In this document: positions 42,093-51,220 of the stretch, in pieces
Numbering within the stretch: position 1 is the first letter of the stretch
How the letters are laid out: each line of letters opens with the position of its first letter
NCBI RefSeq assembly: GCF_003248515.1
Contig: NZ_QFOB01000011.1
Location: 62,001-126,000 of the forward strand
Origin: Sphingomonas sp.
GTDB lineage: Bacteria > Pseudomonadota > Alphaproteobacteria > Sphingomonadales > Sphingomonadaceae
Direction of reading: 5' to 3'
Length of the DNA stretch: 64,000 nucleotides
Position numbers and translations under genes: made by a program
Notes under the pieces: model-generated
Databases searched by the model: none
The model's input: only the letters and a program-made list of their open reading frames with translations
What the model was told of the DNA's origin: nothing

Positions 42093-42884
42093 CTATTTCT
42101 TGCGCAGGCCGGTGAAGACGGATGGCCAGACGATCCGTGCCTCGCGTGCGCAGGCGGTTGCGTCGGGCTGCGGCTGGCTCCCGGCCAGTTCGCTTCGCGC
42201 GGCGGCGAGATCGCTCTGGAAGGCAGGTGTCGTCCGCACGAGGTCCATCGTCGCCGTGGCACCGACCCGGCCGGCTTCCACCGCGCTGGCATTGTGGACG
42301 CGGCAGACCAGCCGGCTTTCGCCATAGGAGCGCGCGCGGGTCAGGATCGGGGTCGCCCGCAGGGGGAGAATCTCGGCGAGGATCAGGCCCGTCGTCCAGC
42401 CGCGCGTGGTGTGGCCGGACGGATAATCGAAGCTTTTTCCGATATCGGCGGGATCGGGCTCGCAAATCTGCCCCTTGTCGATCAGGAACGGCCGCAGGCG
42501 CTTGAACTTGTCCTTGGCGACGTTGTTCTCGCGCGCGGTATCGACGCCCGCGCGTGCCAGCAGGCGATAGGTGATCGGCTGCTTTTCAGGCGAAAGCGCG
42601 ATGCCCGCCGCGCAGCTGAAATCGCGCATCACGTCGGCGGCGGATGAAGGAATATCCTTCTTCGCATAATCCCAGCGATCGGATCCCACGCCGGGCTTCA
42701 TCGCCTTGAAGACCTGACGATCGGTTTCGTAGCGTATATCGCCCTTGGTGGGCGCGGGCGGCAGGATCGCGGTGAGATCGATCTGGCCCGGGGCGAGATA
42801 GCCCTGCACACCGCTCTGGCCATTGGCTGCGGCAAACGCCACCCCCGATATCATCGCGAGCCCCAGGATCGTCCGAATCCGCAT
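42093..42884 (-). CDS. Class A non-specific acid phosphatase (PAP2 superfamily)
   Basis: A 263-residue exported phosphatase with a signal peptide (~1-20). The three PAP2 motifs are complete: KDKFKRLRP (Kx6RP), YPSGH (PSGH, with the proton-donor His) and SRLVCRVH (SRx5H, nucleophile His). Size and the GESRLVCRVHNASAVEAGR block match PhoN-type class A enzymes that remove phosphate from many monoesters in the periplasm. AAGGAGATCGCA precedes the ATG. It stands alone between the CLC gene and a divergent DUF484 gene. A few cysteines (for example CEPD and SCAAG) may form disulfides. Confidence 0.92.
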   Translation of the reverse strand: MRIRTILGLAMISGVAFAAANGQSGVQGYLAPGQIDLTAILPPAPTKGDIRYETDRQVFKAMKPGVGSDRWDYAKKDIPSSAADVMRDFSCAAGIALSPEKQPITYRLLARAGVDTARENNVAKDKFKRLRPFLIDKGQICEPDPADIGKSFDYPSGHTTRGWTTGLILAEILPLRATPILTRARSYGESRLVCRVHNASAVEAGRVGATATMDLVRTTPAFQSDLAAARSELAGSQPQPDATACAREARIVWPSVFTGLRKK

Positions 42885-42969
42885 TGCGATCTCCTTCTGA
42901 GATCAGAAATATACATGCCACACGGCGGCGAAAGCCTTTCCTTAAGGTTCGGGGCGTAGAAGGAGCGGC

Positions 42970-43521
42970 ATGCAGGGGAATGTCCACGAGCACGGATCCG
43001 TGCAGTCGTTGCGCCGGCGTATCGCCGAGGTGGAGCAGACGAACGGCGAACTGCTCGCCTTCGCACGCGGCCACTCAGGCGCAACTAACGCGATTCACGA
43101 GGCGGTGCTGGCGATCATGGAGGCGGACAGCCTCGAAACTTTCGCCGCGATCGTCTCCAGCGATTGGCCCGCCGTGCTGGGTGTCGATGCGGCGGCTTTC
43201 GCCTGGTCGGCCGATGGCATGGCGCTTGCCGGTGACCGGACTGGTCTGCGCCCGTTCGAACAGAGGCTCGTCGTGCGGATGGCCGGGATCGATCGTCCCG
43301 TGACGATTCGTCAGGTCGATCGTGGCCATCCCGTATTCGGCGCGGATGCGGAGCATATCCGTGCCGAGATCGCGATCCGCCTGGCCGGTGCGCGCGGTAT
43401 CGGCCTGATCCTGCTGGGCGAACGGCAGGCGACCGCGATCGACGCGCCCGCCGCGACCCGCCTGTTGCGCTTCCTTGGCCGTGCGGCCTCCGTTATGCTG
43501 GAGCGGTGGCCGCTCGTCTGA
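42970..43521 (+). CDS. DUF484 family protein
   Basis: A 183-residue cytoplasmic protein of the DUF484 family, which has a GAF-like fold. It has an N-terminal helix pair (SLRRRIAEVEQTNGELLAFARGH) followed by a mixed alpha/beta domain that ends in RLLRFLGRAASVMLERW. AGGAG is placed well before the ATG. Its 3' end overlaps the xerC start, and DUF484-xerC is a conserved pair in many proteobacteria (often with dapF upstream, which is absent here). The molecular role is unknown; the linkage suggests something connected with chromosome dimer resolution or cell wall growth. Confidence 0.85.
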   Translation: MQGNVHEHGSVQSLRRRIAEVEQTNGELLAFARGHSGATNAIHEAVLAIMEADSLETFAAIVSSDWPAVLGVDAAAFAWSADGMALAGDRTGLRPFEQRLVVRMAGIDRPVTIRQVDRGHPVFGADAEHIRAEIAIRLAGARGIGLILLGERQATAIDAPAATRLLRFLGRAASVMLERWPLV

Positions 43522-44432
43522 CGCTTGCCGAACATCCGGCCTTCGCTCTCAGCCAGAGCTGGGTGGCGCATCTTCAGCGCGATCGGCGTCGTTCGCCTCA
43601 CACGGTGCGGGCCTATGAGGCCACGGCGCGGCGTCTGATCGCCTTTCTCGGCGCGCATCGCTCGCAATTGATCAACGGAGCCGCCCTCGCCGGGATCGAT
43701 GCGGCGGAGTTGCGCGCCTTCCTCGCGATGCGGCGGGAAGAGGGCATCGGCAATGCCTCGGCCGCGCGCGAATTATCGGCGCTTCGCGGTTTCCTCGCCT
43801 TTGTGGCGGGCAAGGAGGGCACGGATGCGGCGCCACGTCTGAAAGGGCCGCGCGTCAAGAAAGGCGTGCCGCGCCCCGTCTCTCCCGATGATGCCGTCGC
43901 CATCGCCGATGATGCCGGTGACGAGGCCGCGCATCCCTGGATCGGATTGCGCGACAGGGCCGTGCTGCTGCTGCTTTATGGTGGCGGTCTCCGGATCGGC
44001 GAGGCCGTCGCGCTCACCGGCGCGTCCCTGCCGCTCGGCGACAGGCTGGTTGTGACGGGCAAGCGCGCGAAGACGCGGATCGTGCCGCTGCTGCCGCAGG
44101 TGCGCGCGGCGATCGAGGCCTATGTCGAGGCTTGCCCCTGGGCGACATCGCGCGAGGCACCGTTGTTCCGCGGCTATAAGGGCGGCCCGCTATCGCCGGA
44201 CATCATTCGTCGCGCCGTTCGCGCCGCCCGGGCACGGCTGGCATTGCCGGATCGGACGACGCCCCATGCCCTGCGCCACAGCTTCGCCACGCATCTGCTG
44301 GGGCGCGGGGCGGATCTCCGGTCGCTGCAGGAATTGCTGGGCCATGCCAGCCTGTCGTCGACGCAGGTCTATACCGCCGTGGATGCGGCGCACCTGCTGG
44401 ATGTCTATCGGAACGCGCATCCGCGCGCATGA
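43506..44432 (+). CDS. xerC: Tyrosine recombinase XerC
   Basis: A 308-residue site-specific recombinase that resolves chromosome dimers at dif together with XerD. The N-terminal SAM-like core-binding domain (~12-105) is followed by the catalytic domain with Arg163 (GGGLRIGEAV), Lys186 (VTGKRAKTR), His254 and Arg257 (HALRHSFATH), His280 (LLGHASL) and nucleophile Tyr289 (TQVYT). GTG 43506 lies inside the end of the DUF484 gene (16-base overlap). No phage or integron genes are near and the DUF484 partner is present, which supports the housekeeping XerC rather than a mobile-element integrase. Confidence 0.93.
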   Translation: MAARLTLAEHPAFALSQSWVAHLQRDRRRSPHTVRAYEATARRLIAFLGAHRSQLINGAALAGIDAAELRAFLAMRREEGIGNASAARELSALRGFLAFVAGKEGTDAAPRLKGPRVKKGVPRPVSPDDAVAIADDAGDEAAHPWIGLRDRAVLLLLYGGGLRIGEAVALTGASLPLGDRLVVTGKRAKTRIVPLLPQVRAAIEAYVEACPWATSREAPLFRGYKGGPLSPDIIRRAVRAARARLALPDRTTPHALRHSFATHLLGRGADLRSLQELLGHASLSSTQVYTAVDAAHLLDVYRNAHPRA

Positions 44433-44446
44433 AGGCGCGCGGATGC
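44417..44446. terminator. Bidirectional hairpin between convergent xerC and cysK
   Basis: GCATCCGCGCGC and GCGCGCGGATGC form a perfect 12-bp stem around the six-base loop ATGAAG. The xerC stop codon overlaps the loop and the cysK stop lies eleven bases beyond. It probably shields both transcripts from readthrough or decay; there is no T-run on either side. Confidence 0.6.
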
Positions 44447-44456
44447 TGCCACCGGC

Positions 44457-45371
44457 TTATTCCGGCAGGAAATCGGGCACGGAAAGGTAGCGCTCGCCCG
44501 TATCGTAGTTGAAGCCGAGGATGCGGGCGCCGGGCATTTCCTTCAGCTTCTGGGCGATCGCGGCGAGGGTGGCACCGGAGGATATGCCGACGAGGATGCC
44601 TTCCTCGCGGGCCGAGCGGCGGGCATAGTCCTTGGCATCGGCGGGATCGACCTGGATCACCCCATCCAGCAGTGCGGTGTGCAAATTGGCGGGGATGAAG
44701 CCGGCGCCGATGCCCTGGATCGGATGCGGCGCGGGCTGGCCGCCGGAGATGACGGGCGAAAGGGTCGGTTCGACCGCGAAGACCTTCAGGTCCGGCCAGC
44801 GCTCTTTCAAGACCTGTGCGACGCCGGTGATGTGGCCGCCCGTGCCGACGCCGGTGATGATCGCGGCCGGTGGCGCGTCCTTGAAATCGGCGTAGATCTC
44901 CTCGGCGGTGGTGCGGACGTGCACGTCGATATTGGCAGAATTCTCGAATTGCTGGGGCATCCAGCTGTTCGGCGTCGCGGCGACGATTTCCAGCGCGCGC
45001 TCGATCGCGCCCTTCACGCCCTTTTCGCGCGGGGTGAGATCGAAGCTCGCGCCATAGGCCAGCATCAGCCGGCGGCGCTCCAGCGACATGCTTTCCGGCA
45101 TGACGAGGATGATCTTGTAGCCCTTGACCGCCGCGACCATGGCGAGACCGATGCCCGTATTGCCGCTGGTGGGCTCCACGATCGTGCCGCCGGGCTTCAG
45201 CGCGCCCGATTTTTCCGCCGCCTCGATCATCGAGAGGGCGATGCGATCCTTGATGGAGCCACCCGGATTGGTGCGCTCGTTCTTCACCCAGACCTCCGCG
45301 TCCGGGAACAGGCGGCCGAGCCGCACATGCGGCGTGTTGCCGATCGTCTCCAGTATCGTCGCTGCCTTCAT
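44457..45371 (-). CDS. cysK: Cysteine synthase A
   Basis: A 304-residue PLP enzyme that makes cysteine from O-acetylserine and sulfide. The PLP lysine is Lys41 in NPGGSIKDRIA. The substrate loop is TSGNTGIGLA, the phosphate-binding loop is GVGTGGHITG, and the C-terminal Ser lies in GISSGATLAA. Length and order are normal for CysK; the lack of a C-terminal extension excludes cystathionine beta-synthase. Its ATG overlaps the TGA of the upstream MFS gene (ATGA), so both are translated together. No sulfate-assimilation genes are adjacent. Confidence 0.95.
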   Translation of the reverse strand: MKAATILETIGNTPHVRLGRLFPDAEVWVKNERTNPGGSIKDRIALSMIEAAEKSGALKPGGTIVEPTSGNTGIGLAMVAAVKGYKIILVMPESMSLERRRLMLAYGASFDLTPREKGVKGAIERALEIVAATPNSWMPQQFENSANIDVHVRTTAEEIYADFKDAPPAAIITGVGTGGHITGVAQVLKERWPDLKVFAVEPTLSPVISGGQPAPHPIQGIGAGFIPANLHTALLDGVIQVDPADAKDYARRSAREEGILVGISSGATLAAIAQKLKEMPGARILGFNYDTGERYLSVPDFLPE

Positions 45372-46642
45372 GGTCGCGTTTCCTCAGCCGGTTGCACGAG
45401 ATGCGCGGGGGGAGCGAAAGTCTTCGCCCGCCGCAGTTCGGGAAAGAGACGCGACCATAGCAGAGTTATGCCGATCGCGCCGATGCCGCCGGCGACAACC
45501 GCCGCGACGGGACCGATCAGGGCGGCGACGAAACCCGATTCCGCCTCGCCCAGTTCATTCGATCCGGAGATGAACAGCGAGGAGACCGCGCCGACGCGAC
45601 CGCGCATCTCATTGGGCGTATAGAGCTGGATCAGCGATTGCCGGACGAAGACCGAAACCATGTCCGCCGATCCCAGGATGGCGAGTGCCAGCAGCGAGAG
45701 CGGCATCCAGGTGGACAGGCCGAACAGGATCGTCATCGCGCCGAACAGGCAGACAGCCACCAGCATCTTGATGCCGACATGATTCCGCAACGGGCGAAAG
45801 CCGAGGAAGATCGCCGTCAGCGTCGACCCCACGGCCGGCGCCGCGCGCAGATGGCCGAGCCCGGATGCGCCGACATGCAGGATATCGCGCGCATAGACGG
45901 GCAGCATCGCGGTGGCGCCGCCCAGCAGCACGGCGAACAGATCCAGGCTGATCGCGCCCAGCACCATCTTGTTGCGGCGAACATAATGAAGGCCGTCGAT
46001 CATCTGCCGCACGGGGCTCGCCTTGGCGATGGTGGTGCGCGGGATCGGGCGGATCAGCATCAGCATCGAGAATGCGAGGAGGAAGCCGAACCCGGCGACC
46101 GCATAGGGAACCGGCGTGTCGATCGCATAGAGATAGCCGCCCAGCGCCGGGCCGAGGATCGCCCCGCTCTGCCAGGAGACCGAACTGAACGCGATCGCCT
46201 GGGGCAAGACGGGAGGCGGCACCAGATTCGGCGCCAGCGCACCCATTGCGGGATTGGCGAAAGCCCGGGCCACGCCGAGCAGCGACGCGATCGCGAAGAG
46301 AGCGTGGAGCGAGGTCGTGTGCCGGAACGCCATCGCCGCCAGCGAGATAGCGCACAGCGCCTCCAGCAACGCCGTGAGGCGCACGATGAAACGCCGGTCG
46401 ATCCGGTCCGCCACCCAGCCGACGACAAGCGTGAGCAGTGCGAGCGGCAGGAATTGGAAGATGCCGATCAGGCCCAACTGAAACGCCGCATCGCGCGGCG
46501 ACATCGTTTCCCGCGCGATATCATAGACCTGCCAGCCGACGACGACGACCATCGAGGACTGCGCGATCGTCGCTGAAAGCCGGGCGATCCAGTAGCAGCG
46601 ATAGTCCCGGAAGGTGAAAGGGTGGGGATGCGGACCGGCCAT
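45368..46642 (-). CDS. MFS exporter, EntS-like
   Basis: A 424-residue inner-membrane transporter with about twelve hydrophobic segments, of the enterobactin-exporter (EntS) branch. Features include FRDYRCYWIARLSATIAQSSMVVVVGWQVYD at the N-terminus, GWVADRIDRRFIVRL as the loop-2 motif, and LRAAPAVGSTLTAIFL and PNEMRGRVGAV in the second half. No siderophore genes are present. It overlaps cysK by four bases, suggesting it may export a cysteine-related metabolite, but this is inference only; many EntS-like proteins have no known cargo. The start is the ATG at 46642. Confidence 0.88.
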   Translation of the reverse strand: MAGPHPHPFTFRDYRCYWIARLSATIAQSSMVVVVGWQVYDIARETMSPRDAAFQLGLIGIFQFLPLALLTLVVGWVADRIDRRFIVRLTALLEALCAISLAAMAFRHTTSLHALFAIASLLGVARAFANPAMGALAPNLVPPPVLPQAIAFSSVSWQSGAILGPALGGYLYAIDTPVPYAVAGFGFLLAFSMLMLIRPIPRTTIAKASPVRQMIDGLHYVRRNKMVLGAISLDLFAVLLGGATAMLPVYARDILHVGASGLGHLRAAPAVGSTLTAIFLGFRPLRNHVGIKMLVAVCLFGAMTILFGLSTWMPLSLLALAILGSADMVSVFVRQSLIQLYTPNEMRGRVGAVSSLFISGSNELGEAESGFVAALIGPVAAVVAGGIGAIGITLLWSRLFPELRRAKTFAPPAHLVQPAEETRP

Positions 46643-46850
46643 ATTCCCGCTCTAGGGCGCGGCGGGGGCGGGGGGCAACTATGGTTCCGCTACACAGGCG
46701 GCAAGCCCTGTTTGCGCGCTGTGCCGCGCGCGATGCAGAGCGAGCGGATCGCCGCCACGCCGGAATGCGGGTGACGATGGCCTGCGCGGCAGAAGCGACC
46801 CTTCGCCTCCGCCGGCGGAATCCGACGAAAGCGAAGGTGGCGCGGAGATC

Positions 46851-48905
46851 TTACTGATCGAGGAAGCTGCGCATCTTCCGGCTGCGCGACGGATGCTTCA
46901 GCTTGCGCAAAGCCTTCGCCTCGATCTGACGGATGCGCTCGCGGGTCACCGAGAATTGCTGGCCCACTTCTTCCAGCGTGTGATCGGTGTTCATGCCGAT
47001 GCCGAAACGCATGCGCAGCACGCGCTCCTCACGCGGGGTGAGCGAAGCGAGGACGCGGGTCACCGTTTCCTTCAGGTTCGCCTGGATGGCGGCGTCCACC
47101 GGAATGATCGCATTCTTGTCCTCGATGAAATCGCCGAGGTGCGAATCCTCCTCGTCGCCGATCGGCGTTTCGAGGGAGATCGGCTCCTTGGCGATCTTCA
47201 TCACCTTGCGAACCTTTTCGAGCGGCATCGAAAGGCGCTCGGCCAGTTCTTCCGGGGTCGGCTCGCGGCCGGTTTCGTGCAGGAACTGGCGGCTCGTGCG
47301 GACAAGCTTGTTGATCGTCTCGATCATGTGGACCGGGATACGGATCGTGCGCGCCTGATCCGCGATCGATCGGGTGATCGCCTGACGGATCCACCATGTG
47401 GCGTAGGTCGAGAATTTGTAGCCGCGGCGATATTCGAACTTATCGACCGCCTTCATCAGGCCGATATTGCCTTCCTGAATAAGATCAAGGAATTGCAGGC
47501 CACGGTTCGTATATTTCTTGGCGATGGAAATCACGAGGCGCAGGTTCGCCTCGACCATTTCCTTCTTGGCGATGCGCGCCTCGCGCTCGCCCTTCTGGAC
47601 CATGTTGACGATCCGGCGGAATTCGGTGAGCGCCATGCCTGTCGCCTGTGCGATCTCCGCGATCTCGGCGCGGATACGCTCCACCGCGACGCCTTCGTTG
47701 GTGGCGAAGTTCGTCCACTTCTTGTCGGTCGGGCCGACGCGCTCCAGCCAGCCTTCCTCGGTCTCGTGGCCGACATAGCGATCCAGGAAATCCTTGCGCG
47801 GCACCTTGTGGCGCTCGGCCAGGCGCAGCATCTGCCCGCCCAGCGCCGTCAGCCGCCGGTTGAACGAATAAAGCTGGTCGACGAGATGCTCGATCTTCGC
47901 GCCGTGGAACTTGACGCTCTCCACCTCGGCGGTGAGATCCTCGCGCAACTTCTGGTAGCGGGCTTCCTGCGCGGCCGGGAAATCGTCGCCCACGCCCATC
48001 GCGGCGACGCGCGCCGCCTGCACCTTGGCGAAATTGTGATAGAGATCGGTGATCGTCGCGAAGCGCTCCAGCGCCTGCGGCTTCAGCTGCTCCTCCATCT
48101 GGGCGAGGCTGAGCGTATTATCCTCGTCATCGTCGTCGGAGGGGCGCGGCGCCCGGCGTTCGCCCTGGCCGTCCTCATCCTCGTCCGCGTCGGCCGAAGC
48201 TTCCTCGGGCTCCTCTTCCTCCTTGAAGGACGGGCCGGCCGATTTCTCGCTGATCTCGCCATTATCGTCTTCCTCGGCGCCTTCCACCTGTTCGGCGGTC
48301 GGCCCCTTGGAAACCATGGCGTCGAGATCCAGGATCTCGCGCAGCTGCATCGTGCCTTCGTTGAGCTGGGTGGACCAGTCGATGATGGCGTTGAAGGTGA
48401 TCGGGCTTTCGCACAGCCCCTGGATCATCGTGTCGCGGCCGGCCTCGATCCGCTTGGCGATGGCGATCTCGCCCTCGCGGCTGAGCAACTCCACCGCGCC
48501 CATTTCGCGCAGATACATGCGGACGGGATCGTCGGTGCGATCGACCGTCTCCTTCTTCGGCGTCGCGGCGGTGAAGGTGGTTACCTCGCCGGCGCCGTCA
48601 TCGCCCTGTTCGTCGTCGGAATCGTCGCTCTGGGACTGCTGCTCGCCATCCTCGCCGGCATCCTCATTTTCGACGATGTTGACGCCCATCTCATTGATGG
48701 CCGCCATCACATCCTCGATCTGGTCGGTCGACATCTGGTCCTGCGGCAGGGCCTCGTTCAACTCATCGACCGTGATGTAGCCGCGCTTCTTGGCGCGGGC
48801 GATCAGCTTCTTGAGGCTGGCCTCGTTCAGATCGATCAGAGGCGCATCACCGCCATCGCCATCGCCTGCACCGCCACCCGCCATCGCCACGTTCGTCTTC
48901 GCCAT
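46851..48905 (-). CDS. rpoD: RNA polymerase primary sigma factor RpoD (sigma-70)
   Basis: A 684-residue housekeeping sigma factor. Region 1.1 is at ~25-85 and an acidic linker follows. Region 1.2 opens with TDDPVRMYLREMGAVELLSREGEIAIAKRIE. A long non-conserved insert (~190-430) has an unusually acidic patch (EEEEPEEASADADEDEDG). Region 2 holds NLRLVISIAKKYTNRGLQ, FLDLIQEGNIGLMKAVDKFEYRRGYKFSTYATWWIRQAI, then region 3. Region 4 ends with LEEVGQQFSVTRERIRQIEAKALRKLKHPSRS (-35 recognition helix). It follows dnaG after 42 bases in the classical macromolecular synthesis order. The message ends near an imperfect hairpin at ~46801-46838. Confidence 0.97.
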   Translation of the reverse strand: MAKTNVAMAGGGAGDGDGGDAPLIDLNEASLKKLIARAKKRGYITVDELNEALPQDQMSTDQIEDVMAAINEMGVNIVENEDAGEDGEQQSQSDDSDDEQGDDGAGEVTTFTAATPKKETVDRTDDPVRMYLREMGAVELLSREGEIAIAKRIEAGRDTMIQGLCESPITFNAIIDWSTQLNEGTMQLREILDLDAMVSKGPTAEQVEGAEEDDNGEISEKSAGPSFKEEEEPEEASADADEDEDGQGERRAPRPSDDDDEDNTLSLAQMEEQLKPQALERFATITDLYHNFAKVQAARVAAMGVGDDFPAAQEARYQKLREDLTAEVESVKFHGAKIEHLVDQLYSFNRRLTALGGQMLRLAERHKVPRKDFLDRYVGHETEEGWLERVGPTDKKWTNFATNEGVAVERIRAEIAEIAQATGMALTEFRRIVNMVQKGEREARIAKKEMVEANLRLVISIAKKYTNRGLQFLDLIQEGNIGLMKAVDKFEYRRGYKFSTYATWWIRQAITRSIADQARTIRIPVHMIETINKLVRTSRQFLHETGREPTPEELAERLSMPLEKVRKVMKIAKEPISLETPIGDEEDSHLGDFIEDKNAIIPVDAAIQANLKETVTRVLASLTPREERVLRMRFGIGMNTDHTLEEVGQQFSVTRERIRQIEAKALRKLKHPSRSRKMRSFLDQ

Positions 48906-48947
48906 CTGCTGCTTCGATCCCGATGCACGTGCGTCCCAAGAACGCTT

Positions 48948-50804
48948 CTAGTCTTCGTCCGGCCCCATCAACGCGAGGAGCCTTCTTTCGGCCTCCGCCC
49001 GTTCGAGCGTCAGCCTTTGCTGTTCGGCGAAAGCGGCCTCGTCCGTCGAGGCCGCAAACGCCCTGGTCGCCTCCGCCAGCGCCGCGTCGATCGCGGGTCG
49101 CGTGGCCAGCACTTCAATGGCCTCGCCCAAATCCCGCGCCGCGCGAAGCGGATCCGCATCGCTGCGAAGGAAGGAAAAGGCAAGACCGTTGGTGCCGACT
49201 AGCCGGTTTGCTGTGGTCGAGACTCCGGCTGTACGCAATATGTGCCCTATGTCGGCGCTTTCAAGCGATCCTTGCGCGACGATCGCTCCGACGAGGGCGT
49301 CGCGCACTCCGGCGAGCGCCTCATCGGGCAGGGGCAGGTCCTGCAAGGCTTCCGCATGGGCACCGATCAGTTCGGGCCGGAGCACCAGCCCCGCGATCAC
49401 GGCGCGAGCCAGCATCTGATCGATTCCGCCACGGCCGATGGCGCGAGCCGGCTCCGTCGCCGGGCGCTGGAAATCGCGAAAGGATGACCCGCCGCGCCCC
49501 GCCATGCGCCGCCCGCCACGATAGGGTTCGCGTTCGCGCGCCGGCGCGGCGGCGTAGAGCGAATCGAAACGGCGCCGAAATTCGGCCAGATATTGCTCGC
49601 GCACGTCCGCATGGCCGATGGTGCGCGCGATTTCGGTGAGACGCTGGCGCAGGCCGGCGCGGTTCTCCGGTGTCGTCAGGGGTTGGGCCGCCAGTTCGCT
49701 TTCCCAGATCAGGTCGACCAGCGGCTTGGGGCTGGCAAGCACGCCCTCCATCGCGGGCGCGCCGCCCGCCTTCACCAGATCGTCCGGATCCTGCCCCGCT
49801 GGGAGCGTGGCGAAGGCGAGGCTGCGGCCGGGCGCGATCATCGGCAGCGCGCGCAATGCCGCGCGCACGGCCGCCTTCTGGCCGGCCTTGTCGCCATCGA
49901 GGCACAGGATCGGCACTTCGGCCAGCCGCCACATCCGCTCCAGTTGATGCTCGGTGACGGCGGTGCCGTTGGGGGCGACCGCCTCGTCAATCCCGGCCTT
50001 GGCCAGCGCGATCACATCCATATAGCCTTCGACGACGATCAGCCGCCCGGCCTTGCGCGAGGCCGGCCCGGCGCGATCGATGTTGAAGAGCGTGCGGCCC
50101 TTGTCGAACAGGGGCGTATCCGGCGAATTCAGATATTTGGGCTCGCCCTGATCCAGGATGCGGCCGCCAAAGGCGATCGTGCGGCCCCGCTGATCCCGGA
50201 TCGGGATCATCAGCCGGCCGCGAAAGCGATCATATGGCTCCTTCTCGTCCACCTTGATGAGCAGACCGGCCTCGATCAGCGCATCCTCGCCGAAGCTGGC
50301 CAGTGCGCTTTTCAGCTTCCCGCGCGAATCGGGTGCGAAGCCGATGCCGAAGGCTTTGGTGAGCGGCTCGGATATGCCGCGCCGGTTGAGATAGGCGCGC
50401 GCATCCGCCCCGCCGATGCCCTGCAACTGTTCGGTGAACCAGCGCGCGGCGGCCTCGCTCGCGGCCGTCAGCCCGGTCTGGCGCTCGGCCTTTTCGGCAG
50501 CGCGCGGATCGGGCGCGGGCATATCGAGACCGGCGGCGGCCGCCAGCTCCTTCACTGCGTCCATGAAGGGCAGCCCGCGCGCCTCCGTGAGGAAGCGGAT
50601 CGCGTCGCCATGCGCGGAGCAGCCGAAGCAGTGATAGAATCCCTTCTCGTCATTGACGTAGAAGCTGGGCGTCTTCTCGTCATGGAAGGGGCAGCAGCCC
50701 TTATATTCGCGGCCCGCCTTCGTGAGCTTCACGGAGCGCGCGATGAGCGCGGACAGATGCGTCCGGGCGCGCAGCTCGTCGAGAAACTGGGGGGAGAGGG
50801 TCAT
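48948..50804 (-). CDS. dnaG: DNA primase DnaG
   Basis: A 618-residue replication primase. The N-terminal zinc-binding domain has the CHC2 ligands Cys38-x2-His41 and Cys59-x2-Cys62 (CCPFHDEKTPSFYVNDEKG, YHCFGC). The RNA polymerase core and TOPRIM domain (~258-345) carry VVEGYMDVIALAKAG (catalytic Glu), PNGTAVTEHQ and LCLDGDKAGQKAA (DxD). The C-terminal ~180 residues are the helicase-binding domain, poorly conserved as usual. Its ATG overlaps the stop codon of the GIY-YIG gene upstream (ATGA), with a G-rich ribosome site inside that gene. rpoD follows. Confidence 0.97.
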   Translation of the reverse strand: MTLSPQFLDELRARTHLSALIARSVKLTKAGREYKGCCPFHDEKTPSFYVNDEKGFYHCFGCSAHGDAIRFLTEARGLPFMDAVKELAAAAGLDMPAPDPRAAEKAERQTGLTAASEAAARWFTEQLQGIGGADARAYLNRRGISEPLTKAFGIGFAPDSRGKLKSALASFGEDALIEAGLLIKVDEKEPYDRFRGRLMIPIRDQRGRTIAFGGRILDQGEPKYLNSPDTPLFDKGRTLFNIDRAGPASRKAGRLIVVEGYMDVIALAKAGIDEAVAPNGTAVTEHQLERMWRLAEVPILCLDGDKAGQKAAVRAALRALPMIAPGRSLAFATLPAGQDPDDLVKAGGAPAMEGVLASPKPLVDLIWESELAAQPLTTPENRAGLRQRLTEIARTIGHADVREQYLAEFRRRFDSLYAAAPAREREPYRGGRRMAGRGGSSFRDFQRPATEPARAIGRGGIDQMLARAVIAGLVLRPELIGAHAEALQDLPLPDEALAGVRDALVGAIVAQGSLESADIGHILRTAGVSTTANRLVGTNGLAFSFLRSDADPLRAARDLGEAIEVLATRPAIDAALAEATRAFAASTDEAAFAEQQRLTLERAEAERRLLALMGPDED

Positions 50805-51202
50805 GGGGTCCCCCCGGTCGATGTGGCGGAAGAAGCCCAGCCTTCGAGAAGGTCTGTGCGAGCGCCGACAGGTAAGTCGTCATCCTGAGACCCGTTCGTC
50901 CTGAGCGAAGTCGAAGGACGGGTTCCACGCGACGCAGCCAGTTTTTTCAGCCGAAACCAGTCCCCGTCAACCAGGGCTTCCTTCTTGGCGCGAGTCCAGC
51001 CTTTGATCCGGCGCTCGGCTTCCAGCGCCTCCAGCCGGCACCGAAACGCTTCGCTCCAGATCAATGTCGCCGGCTGACGCCTCGCGGTGAAGTCGCAGAA
51101 CCCGCCATGTGCGTGCTGGGCCATGCGGCGATCGAGATCATCGGTATGCCCGACATAATATCGGCCGTCCGCGCAGCGCAACATATAGATCCAGAACGCC
51201 AT
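50801..51202 (-). CDS. GIY-YIG nuclease-domain protein with a repeat-derived tail
   Basis: A 133-residue protein. The first ~90 residues are a small single-domain GIY-YIG nuclease of the UPF0213/YhbQ-like sort: FWIYMLRCADGRYYVGHTDDLDRRMAQH carries the (Y)IY..YVG signature and the Arg, with a downstream Glu in ALEAERRIKGW. The last ~40 residues (GTRPSTSLRTNGSQDDD...) are encoded by one copy of a 28-bp intergenic repeat and run into the dnaG start, so the original stop seems to have been lost or replaced. The other copy of the repeat, inverted, lies 19 bases upstream of the start. The gene splits yqeY from dnaG. It may be a small mobile or domesticated module. Confidence 0.85.
   Translation of the reverse strand: MAFWIYMLRCADGRYYVGHTDDLDRRMAQHAHGGFCDFTARRQPATLIWSEAFRCRLEALEAERRIKGWTRAKKEALVDGDWFRLKKLAASRGTRPSTSLRTNGSQDDDLPVGARTDLLEGWASSATSTGGTP
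50892..50919 (-). repeat. REP-like repeat copy 1 (within the GIY-YIG gene end)
   Basis: A 28-base element containing GTCCTGAGCGAAGTCGAAGGA with short internal inverted arms (GTCCT/AGGAC). An identical copy in inverted orientation lies at 51221-51248. I know of this sequence as a dispersed repeat of sphingomonad genomes; that is recollection, not a search result. Confidence 0.85.
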
Positions 51203-51220
51203 CCGATTCGCCTGTAGCAC

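Noticed and set aside
39597..42647. 1016-codon open frame antisense to the PDZ, CLC and phosphatase genes
   Set aside because: It spans three well-supported genes on the other strand and encodes Arg/His/Gly-rich low-complexity sequence, as expected for an antisense shadow.
43506..44432. Mobile-element integrase marking a genomic island
   Set aside because: It is paired with DUF484 in the conserved housekeeping order and there is no tRNA, attachment repeat or phage gene nearby.
46893..49202. 769-codon open frame antisense to rpoD
   Set aside because: rpoD is certain on the other strand and the antisense product has no recognisable domain.
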